A stretch of DNA of 10,569 nt from an uncultured Alphaproteobacteria bacterium. Its GTDB lineage: Bacteria; Pseudomonadota; Alphaproteobacteria; RF32; CAG-239. The stretch covers positions 1-10,569 of the forward strand of contig CALXTH010000031.1 in the NCBI GenBank assembly GCA_944391365.1, given 5' to 3'. The number at the start of each line of letters is the position of its first letter. Positions within the stretch are counted from its first letter, which is position 1. The notes beneath the pieces are model-generated. The model saw nothing but the letters and a program-made list of their open reading frames with translations. It did not search any database and had not been told where the DNA came from. This document shows, piece after piece, positions 1 through 6,584 of this stretch. Both the position numbers and the translations under genes were made by a program.

Positions 1-2009
1 GTTCCGGTACTGTCATCATCCGCTTCATTCGCCATAGTGTTGTCAATATAAATTTCGCCGTTCAATTCATTGACAATATCGCCTTTTTGCGTCATTGAAA
101 TTCCGACACCGCCCTGTTGCAGCTCAATACGGCCGCTGTTTGCGATGGTTCCGGTATTGTGCTGAATCCCCGTTCCGGTCTGTTTCAGAGTAATTGCTCC
201 GGTATTAACGGAGCCGCCGCCGTTATAAGAGGCCATACCAAAACCGTCCTCGGAATCAACCTCAATAGAGCCGTTGTTAGTCAGAATAGGGGAGTGGGCA
301 TCGCTGCTGAACTCGGAATTGCTGCCTTCGCCGCGAACGGCCAGCATGCCATAATTTCCTTTTCCGCCGTTGATAATAATTTCACCGCCTTCACCATTGG
401 TAATATCTCCACCGTGAACAGACTGCATTCCGGCCGCATTGTTTTCAACGGTATTGTCACCGCTGTTGGTTATGTCAATCTGAATCAGAGCCCCGTTTGT
501 GGCAATGGTATTTCCGTCGGCACGCATACCGATAATCCCGCCGATTCCTTTCATCAGATAAGAAGTTCCGTCCTCATCCGCGGCATTATAAGCGCCGCTT
601 CCGGTCAGAGCCACGTTCAGAATGATTTTACCCAGATTGTCCAGATAAACCAGCCCCGCGCGGGAAAGCAGCATACTTCCGTCCAGAAATTCGTTTTCAA
701 TCCAGCTGCCCATACCGACAAGCGAGGTCTTTGATTCCCTGCCATCAGCCGCAATATCCAGCTCAATATTGCCGTTGTTTTTCACAAAGACCTTTGATTT
801 CGGCGGATTTTCCTGATTGATAATCTGTCCGCGCATGCCGGTTATTGTCCCGGCCGAAGATTCTGTTGAATGATCCTGCCCCATAATCATCCCGTCATTG
901 ACAATCGTCGAACCGGTGTCCGCATACATGCCGATAACGCCGTGATTATCTTTGGAACCGGTATAATCCATATAGATATTTCCGACCTGATAATGATTCG
1001 TCGCTGTCGAATTCTGGCTGGCAATCATTCCAATGGCTCCGTTTTCGGCCTTAATGTTGATTTTGGAATAATTGTTGGCTTCACTCTCAGACAGAGCAAC
1101 CAGAGCCGTTGTATTGTTGCCGAGCGTAATGATGTATTCTTTGGACGGATCATAACGGGGATTGTTTATGTCATACCCGTTGTTGACGGTAGAACCGTAA
1201 ATACCTTTCATCGCGGCTTGAATATAGTTCCCGTAATCAAGCGCACTGTGATTGAAATCTATGAGATCTGTCAGCTTTTTAGTCTCATCATTCACAACAA
1301 CGGATGAGTCGTTTGAAATGACCCAGCCGTCCGGATTATCCCCGCCCAGATTGTAATCCGGACCGGATCCGTTGGTCAGGGTACCGCCGTCCTGTTCCTG
1401 TAAAATAACCGGATCATAAGGATAATCGGCCGGATAAGCCGGACGCCATGTCCCTGCAATGGAGCCAAGACTATAATCTGTTGTCGGATAGGAGGGCAGA
1501 TAAACTCCGTCACTGCCGCCACCGCCGCCGCCAAGAATAAGAACCAGAGCGCCGCCGAGCAGAATAGCCCCGAGAGTCCACCAGGTTGCCGAAGAAAACA
1601 GAAAGTCCTCTTCACCCATATAAGCATAAGCTTCCCGGGAATTGGCCGTTGTCGGCACCACCCGCCTTGAAGACAGAAAAGAGTCGTAATATCCTTCCCT
1701 GATATTTCGGACACAGGGGTGATAAGGGTTGGCGCCCGCCGCCCGCAAAGCATTATATGCCGTGTAGTTTCTCTGGATAATAGCATGGCAGAGAGCCGTA
1801 TTGCCGTACCGGTCAAGCGTGTCGATATTAAGACCGCGCTGAATGGCCGCCCGTAAAGCCCTGACATTTCCCTGAGTCGCAAGAGTGTACATCTGTGCAT
1901 TGCTGATAGGCGGCAAATACGCCCGAGCCGGAAGACTTGAAAACAAGAAAGCGTAAATTGTAACAAATACAATCACTTTTCTCATTTTTATGAAGACTTT
2001 GGCCAACAT
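1..2009 (-). CDS. Large exported surface protein, ankyrin-like plus beta-solenoid repeats (3' end outside window)
   Basis: The frame stays open from the start to the left edge, giving 669 complete residues with no stop, so the C-terminus is missing. A signal peptide covers about residues 1-30 (hydrophobic core, cleavage after LPARA). Two ankyrin-like repeats follow at about 40-100 (motifs DRYGNTALCHAI and LRAAGANPY). A membrane segment spans about 143-159 (WWTLGAILLGGALVLIL), followed by Gly6 at 160-165. From about 290 on, Asn/Gly-rich units recur, roughly G-x-I-x-h with regularly placed Gly-Met pairs (GMIAS, GMYAD, GMRAD, GMLAV, GMASY), as in beta-helical autotransporter or adhesin passengers. 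An outer-membrane barrel may lie beyond the window; that is inference. The ATG at 2009 is preferred because AGGAA lies 11 bases upstream; the in-frame ATG at 1985 has no clear ribosome site. Function is not established; adhesin or surface-layer roles are guesses. Confidence 0.8.
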   Translation of the reverse strand, partial: MLAKVFIKMRKVIVFVTIYAFLFSSLPARAYLPPISNAQMYTLATQGNVRALRAAIQRGLNIDTLDRYGNTALCHAIIQRNYTAYNALRAAGANPYHPCVRNIREGYYDSFLSSRRVVPTTANSREAYAYMGEEDFLFSSATWWTLGAILLGGALVLILGGGGGGSDGVYLPSYPTTDYSLGSIAGTWRPAYPADYPYDPVILQEQDGGTLTNGSGPDYNLGGDNPDGWVISNDSSVVVNDETKKLTDLIDFNHSALDYGNYIQAAMKGIYGSTVNNGYDINNPRYDPSKEYIITLGNNTTALVALSESEANNYSKINIKAENGAIGMIASQNSTATNHYQVGNIYMDYTGSKDNHGVIGMYADTGSTIVNDGMIMGQDHSTESSAGTITGMRGQIINQENPPKSKVFVKNNGNIELDIAADGRESKTSLVGMGSWIENEFLDGSMLLSRAGLVYLDNLGKIILNVALTGSGAYNAADEDGTSYLMKGIGGIIGMRADGNTIATNGALIQIDITNSGDNTVENNAAGMQSVHGGDITNGEGGEIIINGGKGNYGMLAVRGEGSNSEFSSDAHSPILTNNGSIEVDSEDGFGMASYNGGGSVNTGAITLKQTGTGIQHNTGTIANSGRIELQQGGVGISMTQKGDIVNELNGEIYIDNTMANEADDDSTG

Positions 2010-2052
2010 ATAAAAGTTATTTCCTATCCTTAAATCCCACAATACACTCCGA

Positions 2053-2069
2053 GTTAATAAACTTTTAAC
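2053..2069. promoter_or_regulatory. Consensus CtrA-type binding box
   Basis: GTTAATAAACTTTTAAC contains TTAA-N7-TTAA exactly and reads as TTAAC at the end of both strands, matching the Caulobacter CtrA consensus TTAA-N7-TTAAC. It overlaps the putative -10 of the surface protein promoter; in Caulobacter that placement is often repressive. Binding is inferred from the motif only. The short AT-rich pattern can occur by chance. Confidence 0.45.
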
Positions 2070-2090
2070 AAAAGGAAATAGGAGCGTCAA
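2062..2090 (-). promoter_or_regulatory. Putative sigma70-type promoter of the surface protein gene
   Basis: On the minus strand TTGACG (2090-2085) is followed after 16-17 bases by TTAAAA/TAAAAG (2068-2062). This would put the transcript start about 45 bases before the ATG at 2009. The terminator of the preceding gene at 2121-2156 supports a separate transcript. The -10 match is modest. Confidence 0.4.
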
Positions 2091-2120
2091 CGCAAGCCGG
2101 AAAGTTATACAACGTTTTTT

Positions 2121-2156
2121 TGGAAAATAAAAAGCTTGGAACCAAAAGTCCAAGCT
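2121..2156 (-). terminator. Intrinsic terminator after the CNNM gene
   Basis: On the minus strand an 8-bp perfect stem, AGCTTGGA (2156-2149) pairing with TCCAAGCT (2140-2133), has an 8-base loop and is followed by TTTTATTTT. It lies just after the stop codon at 2170 and separates this gene from the surface protein gene. Confidence 0.85.
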
Positions 2157-2169
2157 GTTGTTAAAATTT

Positions 2170-3207
2170 TTATTCGCCGCTTATTTCTGAAATCCCTTTA
2201 AGCTCTTTTTTCTTTTTCCATTTCATTTTGGCATAAAGGCGCAAATCGGCAACCTGATCGGTCTCGTCAAGAATTTCTTTGCCGAGAATGGTTTCAATAA
2301 TGTCTTCCATGGTGATAATGCCGTCCCAGTTTTCATATTCGTCAATAACCAGAGCCATATGATTTCGGTCTTCAAGCATAAAAGACAAAACGGTCTCCAG
2401 CCTGGCGTCCGGACTGAAACTGCGCATCGGTCGGGCAAAAGCTTCAACCACATCGCTGTCTTTGGCTTTGTAAGAACTGGATTTATGAATATATCCCAGA
2501 TAACGCTGCTCACTTTCATCAATAATCGGAAAACGCGAAAAAGGCGAAGAGGTCAGAAGTTTGTCAAATTCTTTAATGGTTGTTCCGGGCTTAACCGTAT
2601 GAACCACAGTCCGCGGCGTCATCACATCACCAACGGTAACGCTTTGTAAATGAACAACATTACAGATAACCCGATATTGATTGTCATCCAAAACTTTTTC
2701 ATCACGGCCGATTTTGCTCAAAGCCCGGATCTCGTCCCTGACGTCAGATTCTCTTACATCGCCGAAAAGCCCCATAATCATATCCGAAACAATCAAAAAC
2801 GGTTTCAGGATGACGATCATCACATGAAGCGTGATACACATGGACGGAACCAGCTCTTTCCAGTATTTTGCACCGATAGTCTTCGGCAGAATTTCCGACA
2901 GAACAAGAATGGCAAGAGTCATAACCCCTGAAGCCAGTCCCAGATAAGCCTGACCATACATGGCAGCCACCTGCGCACCAACCCCGGCCGCACCAACGGT
3001 GTGTGCAATGGTGTTTAAAGTCAAAATAGCCGCCAGTGGTGTATCAATATTCTGCTTGAGGGCGGAAACCCGCTTATGCCATTTGGGGCTTTTCTCTTCC
3101 AACTGGGCAATATAACTTGGTGTAATAGACAACAGAGCCGCCTCCATCACCGAACAGATAAAGGAAACGGTAATGGCAAGCGTCGCAAATAAAATCAACA
3201 GAAACAT
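2170..3207 (-). CDS. CNNM/DUF21 transmembrane protein with CBS-domain pair (CorC/HlyC-related)
   Basis: This 345-residue inner-membrane protein belongs to the CNNM family, whose members are linked to magnesium or other cation transport. The DUF21 region covers about residues 1-170, with hydrophobic segments near 3-21, 58-80, 88-106 and 122-146 and the family-typical SEILPKT motif at 104-110. Two CBS domains follow: CBS1 from about 193 (VGDVMTPR) and CBS2 from about 255 to 310 (DGIITMEDIIETILGKEI). The protein ends in a Lys-rich tail and lacks the C-terminal CorC_HlyC domain, as do shorter family members with the N-terminal pattern ICSVMEAALLSITPSYI. The ATG at 3207 is chosen because the family's first membrane helix starts there. 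An in-frame ATG at 3297 would add 30 unusual residues. Neither start has a strong ribosome site. Substrate is not known. Confidence 0.85.
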   Translation of the reverse strand: MFLLILFATLAITVSFICSVMEAALLSITPSYIAQLEEKSPKWHKRVSALKQNIDTPLAAILTLNTIAHTVGAAGVGAQVAAMYGQAYLGLASGVMTLAILVLSEILPKTIGAKYWKELVPSMCITLHVMIVILKPFLIVSDMIMGLFGDVRESDVRDEIRALSKIGRDEKVLDDNQYRVICNVVHLQSVTVGDVMTPRTVVHTVKPGTTIKEFDKLLTSSPFSRFPIIDESEQRYLGYIHKSSSYKAKDSDVVEAFARPMRSFSPDARLETVLSFMLEDRNHMALVIDEYENWDGIITMEDIIETILGKEILDETDQVADLRLYAKMKWKKKKELKGISEISGE

Positions 3208-3333
3208 AACTTGTTTTTTTCGGGCTCCGTAAACGTAAAAATCAATATAATGAAGATATATGCCACAAAAAGCAGAAGAAATAAAGCAAAATATCATAAA
3301 TATCCATCATTTTTCTGAAGTCGGATAAAAGAG

Positions 3334-3361
3334 TTGACTCGTAAAAATGTTTATTTAAAAT
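3334..3361 (+). promoter_or_regulatory. Putative promoter of the acyltransferase with GANTC on the -35
   Basis: TTGACT (3334-3339), a 16-base spacer and TAAAAT (3356-3361) form a good sigma70-like promoter about 40 bases before the ATG at 3400. GACTC (3336-3340) overlaps the -35 hexamer and is a potential CcrM methylation site. GcrA stimulates sigma70 promoters that carry methylated GANTC. Confidence 0.5.
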
Positions 3362-3399
3362 ACCCACATAAAGACAACAAGAAAGACGAAAGGAACAAA

Positions 3400-4002
3400 A
3401 TGAACAGAAATTTATTGGTCTTTTTGGCAAAAATTACCCCGGTAAAACGCCTGAGAAAGAAATTTCGCAGTCAAATCCAAAATATCAATTTTGATAAATT
3501 AGGTGCGGCCGGAAGTAATGTTGTCATCAGGCGGTCGGCCAATTTGGATAATGCGCCGAATATTTTTCTCGGAAATGACTGCTATGTCGGCGAGCATGTC
3601 CGTCTGCTTGCTTTGGGAAAAATCAAGATTGGAGATCATGTCGCCATCGGGGAACGGGTGATTGTTTTTACCGGCAATCATGACTATAAAAGTCCTGATA
3701 TGTTTCCGTATTCTTATGATGTGATTATTCAGGATGTTGAATTTGCCGGAGACAACTGGATCGGAGCCAACAGCATTATTTTGCCCGGCGTCAGAATAGG
3801 GAAGGGGGCTGTCGTCGGTGCCGGAGCCGTCGTGACCAAAAGCGTGCCCGATTGCGCAATTGTCGGAGGCAATCCGGCCAGAATTATCGGCTGGAGGGAT
3901 AAAGAAAATTATGAGAAGAAAGCCGGCGATAATCAGTTCCACCTTGTCGGTTCCGGAAAGGTGACTTATATTGCCGGATATAAATCCGAATTGAAAAATT
4001 GA
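3400..4002 (+). CDS. Hexapeptide-repeat (LbH) acyltransferase
   Basis: This 200-residue cytoplasmic protein looks like a xenobiotic/WbbJ-type acetyltransferase, which transfers an acetyl or acyl group from CoA to a sugar hydroxyl or amine. It has a basic N-terminus (about 1-30) and then left-handed beta-helix hexapeptide turns at about 38-160, such as IFLGND, IKIGDH, VAIGER, NWIGAN, VRIGKG and AVVGAG. The likely catalytic His94 sits in TGNHDYKS. The family-typical end VGGNPARIIGWR is at 155-166. The start is the ATG at 3400, preceded by AAAGGA five bases upstream; a TTG at 3334 in frame overlaps the promoter and is rejected. The gene converges on a glycosyltransferase, which suggests surface polysaccharide modification. 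The true acceptor is not visible from sequence. Confidence 0.88.
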   Translation: MNRNLLVFLAKITPVKRLRKKFRSQIQNINFDKLGAAGSNVVIRRSANLDNAPNIFLGNDCYVGEHVRLLALGKIKIGDHVAIGERVIVFTGNHDYKSPDMFPYSYDVIIQDVEFAGDNWIGANSIILPGVRIGKGAVVGAGAVVTKSVPDCAIVGGNPARIIGWRDKENYEKKAGDNQFHLVGSGKVTYIAGYKSELKN

Positions 4003-4034
4003 AAATAGGGCCGCGGTTTTGTGGCCTTATTTTT
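4002..4034. terminator. Bidirectional intrinsic terminator
   Basis: AAAATAGGGCC (4002-4012) pairs with GGCCTTATTTT (4023-4033) through 11 bp with one G-U and a 10-base loop. A-rich and T-rich arms give a U-tract on both strands. It sits exactly between the convergent acyltransferase and glycosyltransferase genes and overlaps both stop codons. Confidence 0.85.
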
Positions 4035-5049
4035 AATCGTCAGTCAACAGACGCATCATCTCCCGGGTGACAGTTACTTCGTTAAATTCGGTATGAATTT
4101 TCTGATATCCTTTCCGAGCGGCGCGTTGTCTGGCTTCGGGATTCTTCTTAAAAAAATTCAGCTTGTCAAAAAATTCTTCCCGCTCGGTATAAAATGCGAC
4201 TTCGTCTTCTTCGAAAACATCATTAAATCCGGTGCGCCGGTCAATAAAAGCCAACCCGCCGTTGGCCATAATATGCACCATCCGGTCCGAACTGTAATGA
4301 TAAATATCGTTAAGCCGGCTGAGATTCAGCCCCATAGCCGTTTCGGCCAGTTTTTCAAGATAAACATAACCATTCAGAGCCGGCTTTCCTTTCAACCCGG
4401 CCAAAAGCCAGTTTAAACCGGGAACTTTGGTGTTTATGTCATCAACAAGTTCCTCAAGATTTTCATCTTTTCCGGCAAATTGACGTTTGCCGGTACTGGC
4501 CGCCAGGACCAGGTCATATTGCGGAGCCGCTTTTTCAAAAGCTCTGCCTGTCTCGATTGACTTGTCGGCAATATTGGGCAAATAGGCGACCTTAACCCGC
4601 CCATTGTCAAATTGTTTCAATAAATCCGGAGCCCCGGTTGTGATCATCAACACATCAATCACATCCAGATATTTTTTCAAAGCGGCAATATTTCGCTCGG
4701 CATAACCGGGAACAATCCAGTCACAACTCCACTGCAGAAGTTTCAAAGCCGGAAAAAGCCTTTTAATTTCCTGAAGCGTTTCTGATGTAATGACATCGGC
4801 ATGTCCGATAATCAGAACATCGGGCTTGACAGCCTTGCAATATTCAATCAAATGCCGGTTAATCCGGAGCCGGCCTAAAAAGTTCATATGTCCATACCCG
4901 AACATCCGGCATAAATCCCTGTCGGGATAATTCATGATATAATAGCCGTTTCGGGTCAGCCCGTTCGATATTTTAATCGGCATGCCGCACATGAAACATC
5001 CCTTAAACCGCAGCATGTTAAAATTCGAAACATGAACAATATTGGTCAT
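4033..5049 (-). CDS. GT-B glycosyltransferase with Glyco_trans_1_2-like C-terminus
   Basis: This 338-residue cytoplasmic protein probably transfers a nucleotide-activated sugar in surface glycan assembly. Residues 1-160 resemble the N-terminal Rossmann half of GT-B enzymes, with VKPDVLIIGHAD at 75-85 and LQWSCDWIVPGY at 105-116. The C-terminal half carries a Glyco_trans_1_2-like pattern: MGLNLSRLND at 239-248, YHYSSDRMVHIMANGGLAFID at 250-270 and EDEVAFYTEREEFFDKL at 281-297. The closing RAARKGYQKIHTEF is also typical. The acidic residue usually found before the I/L-M-A-x-G-G core is His259 here. The ATG at 5049 is chosen because AAGGAG lies eight bases upstream; a TTG at 5055 is too close to that site. 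The donor and acceptor cannot be named. It is divergent from the repeat protein gene. Confidence 0.8.
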   Translation of the reverse strand: MTNIVHVSNFNMLRFKGCFMCGMPIKISNGLTRNGYYIMNYPDRDLCRMFGYGHMNFLGRLRINRHLIEYCKAVKPDVLIIGHADVITSETLQEIKRLFPALKLLQWSCDWIVPGYAERNIAALKKYLDVIDVLMITTGAPDLLKQFDNGRVKVAYLPNIADKSIETGRAFEKAAPQYDLVLAASTGKRQFAGKDENLEELVDDINTKVPGLNWLLAGLKGKPALNGYVYLEKLAETAMGLNLSRLNDIYHYSSDRMVHIMANGGLAFIDRRTGFNDVFEEDEVAFYTEREEFFDKLNFFKKNPEARQRAARKGYQKIHTEFNEVTVTREMMRLLTDD

Positions 5050-5057
5050 TTTCAATC

Positions 5058-5063
5058 TCCTTT
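5058..5063 (-). promoter_or_regulatory. Ribosome binding site deciding the glycosyltransferase start
   Basis: AAGGAG on the minus strand lies eight bases before ATG 5049. It fits that start and not the upstream in-frame TTG at 5055. Confidence 0.75.
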
Positions 5064-5111
5064 TTTATTCTGCATACACTAAATTAAAAAAATAGGCAAA
5101 TAAAAACATTA

Positions 5112-5126
5112 TTAATACAGTTTTAA
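5112..5126. promoter_or_regulatory. Consensus CtrA-type box in divergent promoter region
   Basis: TTAATACAGTTTTAA is an exact TTAA-N7-TTAA. It lies 63-77 bases upstream of the glycosyltransferase ATG and 45-59 bases upstream of the repeat protein ATG, so it could act on either gene. No convincing -35/-10 pair was fixed in this 121-base AT-rich spacer, so a chance match cannot be excluded. Confidence 0.35.
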
Positions 5127-5170
5127 AGGTTAAAGGCTAACATACTCCGCAGAGAGTTGGAAAGTCAAAA

Positions 5171-6484
5171 ATGTCTGAAGATATATTTATCCATAAAATC
5201 AACCGCCGCTATTCTGTTGAACTCTTGTCCGGCAAGGAAAACACATATATCCTGCGCCGAAAAGACGGTATAATTCTGGCTTTTATTGAGAAACGCCTGA
5301 ATAATATTGTCTCTTTTCGCAGTCACCAAAACCGCAAGATTCCGGCATCACTGCTGAGATATTTATCTGCGTTTTTCATCAAACACAACTACGACTTGTC
5401 TGCCGAGGTGGCAAAAGCGCTGGGAATAAGCATAATCAGACAAGACAACCGGGAAACCTATTTTAGCTTTGCTGATTTGAAAAGAGGAAAATTTATCAGA
5501 GCCTTAAATTCCCCGGATGAAAAACTCCTGACCATCAACAGCCTGAAACCTCATAATCTGACTTTCCCGGATGAGTGTGGCAACGTGATTCTTTCAACTC
5601 TTGGCGCCAAGATCAAAAGTCTGAAAATAGGTCGCAATTGCTCAATGGTTATAAACTTTCGTCAAAACCGCTATATTAAAGAAATAAAAATCAATAAAGA
5701 TTTTACGGGAAAAATTTTTCTGGCTGACAGCAGCGCCAAATATTGTGTAGTAGGCGACAATGCCCGGGCCGAAATCAGCTATGCTTCGGGAGATAATCCT
5801 TTGGATTTAAAAATAGGTAACGATTTTCAGGGAGCCCTGAATGTCAGGAGCGCATATCTTCGGAATTTGAATATCGGCCAAAATTGCAATGCGAAACTTA
5901 ATCTGGAGTTTTGTATTTGTAACCGTTTCATAAACATTGGCGCCGGCAGCAGGGCTGAAATTGCCTGTGATAATGTCTTTGCCCGGCATATTTTCATCGG
6001 CAGCCGCTTTTCGGGATATTTTCGCTGCAGCGGACAAAATTCACGCCAGGGCGTTCGACGTGTCACAATCGGAGATGATTTTTCCGGCCATGCTGATTTT
6101 AGTAACAACCGGACAATTCAGCGTCTTGAAGCAGGGCAGAGAGCCGGCGGGATTTTTGAAATAATCGGAAGCCCTTCCGTCAGGGTTGCCAAATTCGATG
6201 ACGGTTTCAACGGTGAGGCTGATTTCAGTGAATCCGGGATTGTTTATGTCCGGGCTCTTGCCCCGTGTGCCGGCCGCCTGATATTTAGAGAATGCAGCAA
6301 CCTGACTTTGTTAAAACTTCCTTTGGGCAATGATTTTAAAATCATCGGGACAAAAAAGCCTCTCAAAATCAATAAAAATAAACAATATGCTTTTTACTAT
6401 TTCAAACAAGGTAAATTGCCAAAAGAATATTTCTCATCATGGACTGAAAAACTCACCCGTATTTTTCACCGTTTATTCCGATAA
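5171..6484 (+). CDS. Unrecognised protein of tandem ~21-residue repeats
   Basis: I do not recognise this 437-residue protein. It has no signal peptide and no membrane segment, so it looks cytoplasmic. Residues 1-130 form a mixed, basic N-terminal region. From about 148 to 391 roughly twelve repeats of 19-24 residues follow a pattern of h-x-x-h-x-I-G-x-x-F-x-G-x-h-x-h, for example LKIGNDFQGALNV, VTIGDDFSGHADF and KFDDGFNGEADF. Regularly spaced short strands and the IG turn suggest a beta-solenoid; this is inferred, not shown. Cys appears at the variable positions of several units. The C-terminal 45 residues are basic (KINKNKQYAFYYFKQGK). The ATG at 5171 has only a weak upstream GGAAAG. It is divergent from the glycosyltransferase across a spacer with a CtrA-type box, and converges on motB. 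A scaffold or binding role is speculation. Confidence 0.75.
   Translation: MSEDIFIHKINRRYSVELLSGKENTYILRRKDGIILAFIEKRLNNIVSFRSHQNRKIPASLLRYLSAFFIKHNYDLSAEVAKALGISIIRQDNRETYFSFADLKRGKFIRALNSPDEKLLTINSLKPHNLTFPDECGNVILSTLGAKIKSLKIGRNCSMVINFRQNRYIKEIKINKDFTGKIFLADSSAKYCVVGDNARAEISYASGDNPLDLKIGNDFQGALNVRSAYLRNLNIGQNCNAKLNLEFCICNRFINIGAGSRAEIACDNVFARHIFIGSRFSGYFRCSGQNSRQGVRRVTIGDDFSGHADFSNNRTIQRLEAGQRAGGIFEIIGSPSVRVAKFDDGFNGEADFSESGIVYVRALAPCAGRLIFRECSNLTLLKLPLGNDFKIIGTKKPLKINKNKQYAFYYFKQGKLPKEYFSSWTEKLTRIFHRLFR
5612..6343 (+). repeat. Region encoding ~12 degenerate 21-residue protein repeats
   Basis: Translated units align at IKSLKIGRNCSMVINF, IKEIKINKDFTGKIFL, LDLKIGNDFQGALNV, LRNLNIGQNCNAKLNL, NRFINIGAGSRAEIAC, RHIFIGSRFSGYFRC, RRVTIGDDFSGHADF and later units. 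The DNA itself is too diverged to be a recent tandem duplication. Confidence 0.65.
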
Positions 6485-6584
6485 AAGACCAGCCCCGGAA
6501 ATACAATAACATACATACACCATACAAAAACCGACCAAAACAATAAAAGAATTTACATCTTATTCCGGTCTGTATTCTGACTTC

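Noticed and set aside
117..1307. Two plus-strand open frames (117-734 and 870-1307)
   Set aside because: They are antisense to the surface protein repeats; their Asn/Gly/Ile-rich content mirrors the repeat codons.
1376..1972. A 198-residue minus-strand open frame
   Set aside because: It lies in another frame of the surface protein gene, whose own frame has a signal peptide, ankyrin motifs and regular repeats; this one is low-complexity and has none.
1..2009. Repeats in the surface protein as a CRISPR or DNA tandem array
   Set aside because: The repetition is at the protein level; DNA copies are diverged and irregularly spaced, with no constant repeat and spacer.
3208..3297. N-terminal extension of the CNNM protein by 30 residues
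   Set aside because: The family's first helix begins at the ATG at 3207. The extension has no counterpart that I know of, although the ribosome site evidence is weak for both starts.
3499..3942. A 147-residue minus-strand open frame
   Set aside because: It is antisense to the clear hexapeptide acyltransferase and has no recognisable motifs.
6485..6584. Possible terminator between the repeat protein and motB
   Set aside because: Only a distant, bulged pairing of CCGGAA with TTCCGG and weak A/T pairing were found, with no stable hairpin followed by a T-run.
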